From: DASPKT01 sp035626475
GTDB taxonomy: Bacteria > Pseudomonadota > Alphaproteobacteria > Azospirillales > Azospirillaceae
Assembly: GCA_035626475.1 (NCBI GenBank)
Contig: DASPNP010000060.1
Coordinates: forward strand, 1-29,936
Reading direction: 5' to 3'
DNA: 29,936 bases
Shown here: positions 29,418 to 29,936 of the stretch, piece after piece
Layout of the letters: each line of letters begins with the position of its first letter
Position numbering within the stretch: position 1 is the first letter of the stretch
Made by a program: the position numbers and the translations under genes
Notes under the pieces: model-generated
Seen by the model: only the letters and a program-made list of their open reading frames with translations
The model's database searches: none
What the model was told of the DNA's origin: nothing

Positions 29418-29936
29418 ATGTCGAACCTGTCCCTTAAACTAAAGTTCCGCGCCGTCTTCCTGGCCTTCGCCGCGCTGTTCGCCGGCTTTGGCTGGTTCGC
29501 CATCGACCGGCTGGCCGTCGTGAACAGCATGTCGACCGAGATGGAAGTGACCTGGCTTCCCAGGGCCGTCCTGCTCGGCACCATCAACACCGCCACCTCC
29601 GACTACCGCATCGCCGAGGCCGCCCACATCCTCTCGCTGTCGGAGGACAAGATGGCCGAGGCCGAACGCGATCAGGAACGTATCCGGGGAGCCATCGACA
29701 AGGCGTTCGATCAGTATCTGAAGCTGGTGATATTCCAGGGAACCCGGGATGCCGTCACCGATGTCCAGGCCAAGTGGAAGAGCTACCTTTCCCAGAGCCG
29801 CGTGATGGTCGAGCATTCCCGCAAGAACGAGAATGAAAAGGCGACCGAGCTCTTCCGCTCCAGCAAGCAGCTCTTCGACGACGCGAGCGCCGAACTGACG
29901 GAATTGTCCGACATCGACGGCCAGCGGGCCGCGGAA
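29418..29936 (+). CDS. Methyl-accepting chemotaxis protein, N-terminal part only
   Basis: The frame is open to the window end, giving 173 residues. The ATG at 29418 has GGAGGGG nine bases upstream. Residues 11-31 form the first membrane segment (RAVFLAFAALFAGFGWFAIDRL). The helical periplasmic sensor that follows has the pattern of the 4HB_MCP domain: WLPRAVLLGTINTATSDYRIAEAAHILS (about 46-73), then the acidic second helix and a long third helix. The second membrane segment, HAMP and signalling domains should lie beyond the window. It should sense small ligands and control the flagellar CheA kinase. Confidence 0.9.
   Translation, partial: MSNLSLKLKFRAVFLAFAALFAGFGWFAIDRLAVVNSMSTEMEVTWLPRAVLLGTINTATSDYRIAEAAHILSLSEDKMAEAERDQERIRGAIDKAFDQYLKLVIFQGTRDAVTDVQAKWKSYLSQSRVMVEHSRKNENEKATELFRSSKQLFDDASAELTELSDIDGQRAAE

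Overview
This is a very GC-rich bacterial chromosome segment with dense, alternating-strand genes. Most starts carry GGAG-type ribosome binding sites, and there are many two-component and c-di-GMP proteins. The style (HWE kinase, stand-alone receiver proteins, PAS-hybrid kinase, RTX protein, 4HB chemoreceptor) suggests an alphaproteobacterium, probably of the Rhodospirillales/Azospirillum kind. That placement is inference; no rRNA or other marker gene is present. I see no tRNA, rRNA, CRISPR array, insertion sequence or prophage.

Layout. 1-1906: the N-terminal part of an outer-membrane beta-barrel protein (leftward, cut by the window edge), diverging from a periplasmic TolB-like propeller protein. 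1903-6151: a signalling block with a three-PAS hybrid histidine kinase (HisKA, HATPase, REC, HPt), a LuxR/NarL-type response regulator and a divergent single-domain receiver. 6156-7064: an unrecognised Cys/His-containing protein. 7138-12720: an RND efflux permease and lipoprotein adaptor, a divergent TetR repressor with a perfect inverted-repeat operator between them, and a TonB-like protein directly after the repressor. 12764-18122 (all leftward): a secreted PRC-barrel protein, a large GT39-like membrane protein and a PAS/degenerate-GGDEF/EAL phosphodiesterase. 18294-20056: a YchJ/SEC-C protein, an Lrp/AsnC regulator, and a divergent pair of small coupled genes, the second ACT-like.

20057-22393: a small RTX calcium-binding protein behind an AT-rich promoter, an unknown helical protein and a DedA membrane protein. 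22544-26688: a four-gene ABC exporter operon (HlyD-like adaptor, MacB/LolD-type ATPase, two FtsX/MacB-type permeases). 26799-29936: a stand-alone receiver, a pair of inverted GTAG-type REP elements, a DUF6065-like protein, a PAS-HWE histidine kinase and the start of a methyl-accepting chemotaxis protein that runs off the window.

The window looks like ordinary chromosome rich in envelope, efflux and signal-transduction functions. The less ordinary items are: a palindrome that overlaps the predicted -10 box and reaches the start codon of the hybrid kinase, with a possible leaderless transcript; the Lrp-divergent small gene pair with a repeated 14-bp junction; the short RTX protein with its structured leader; a possible leader mini-ORF before the last receiver gene; and the GTAG REP pair.
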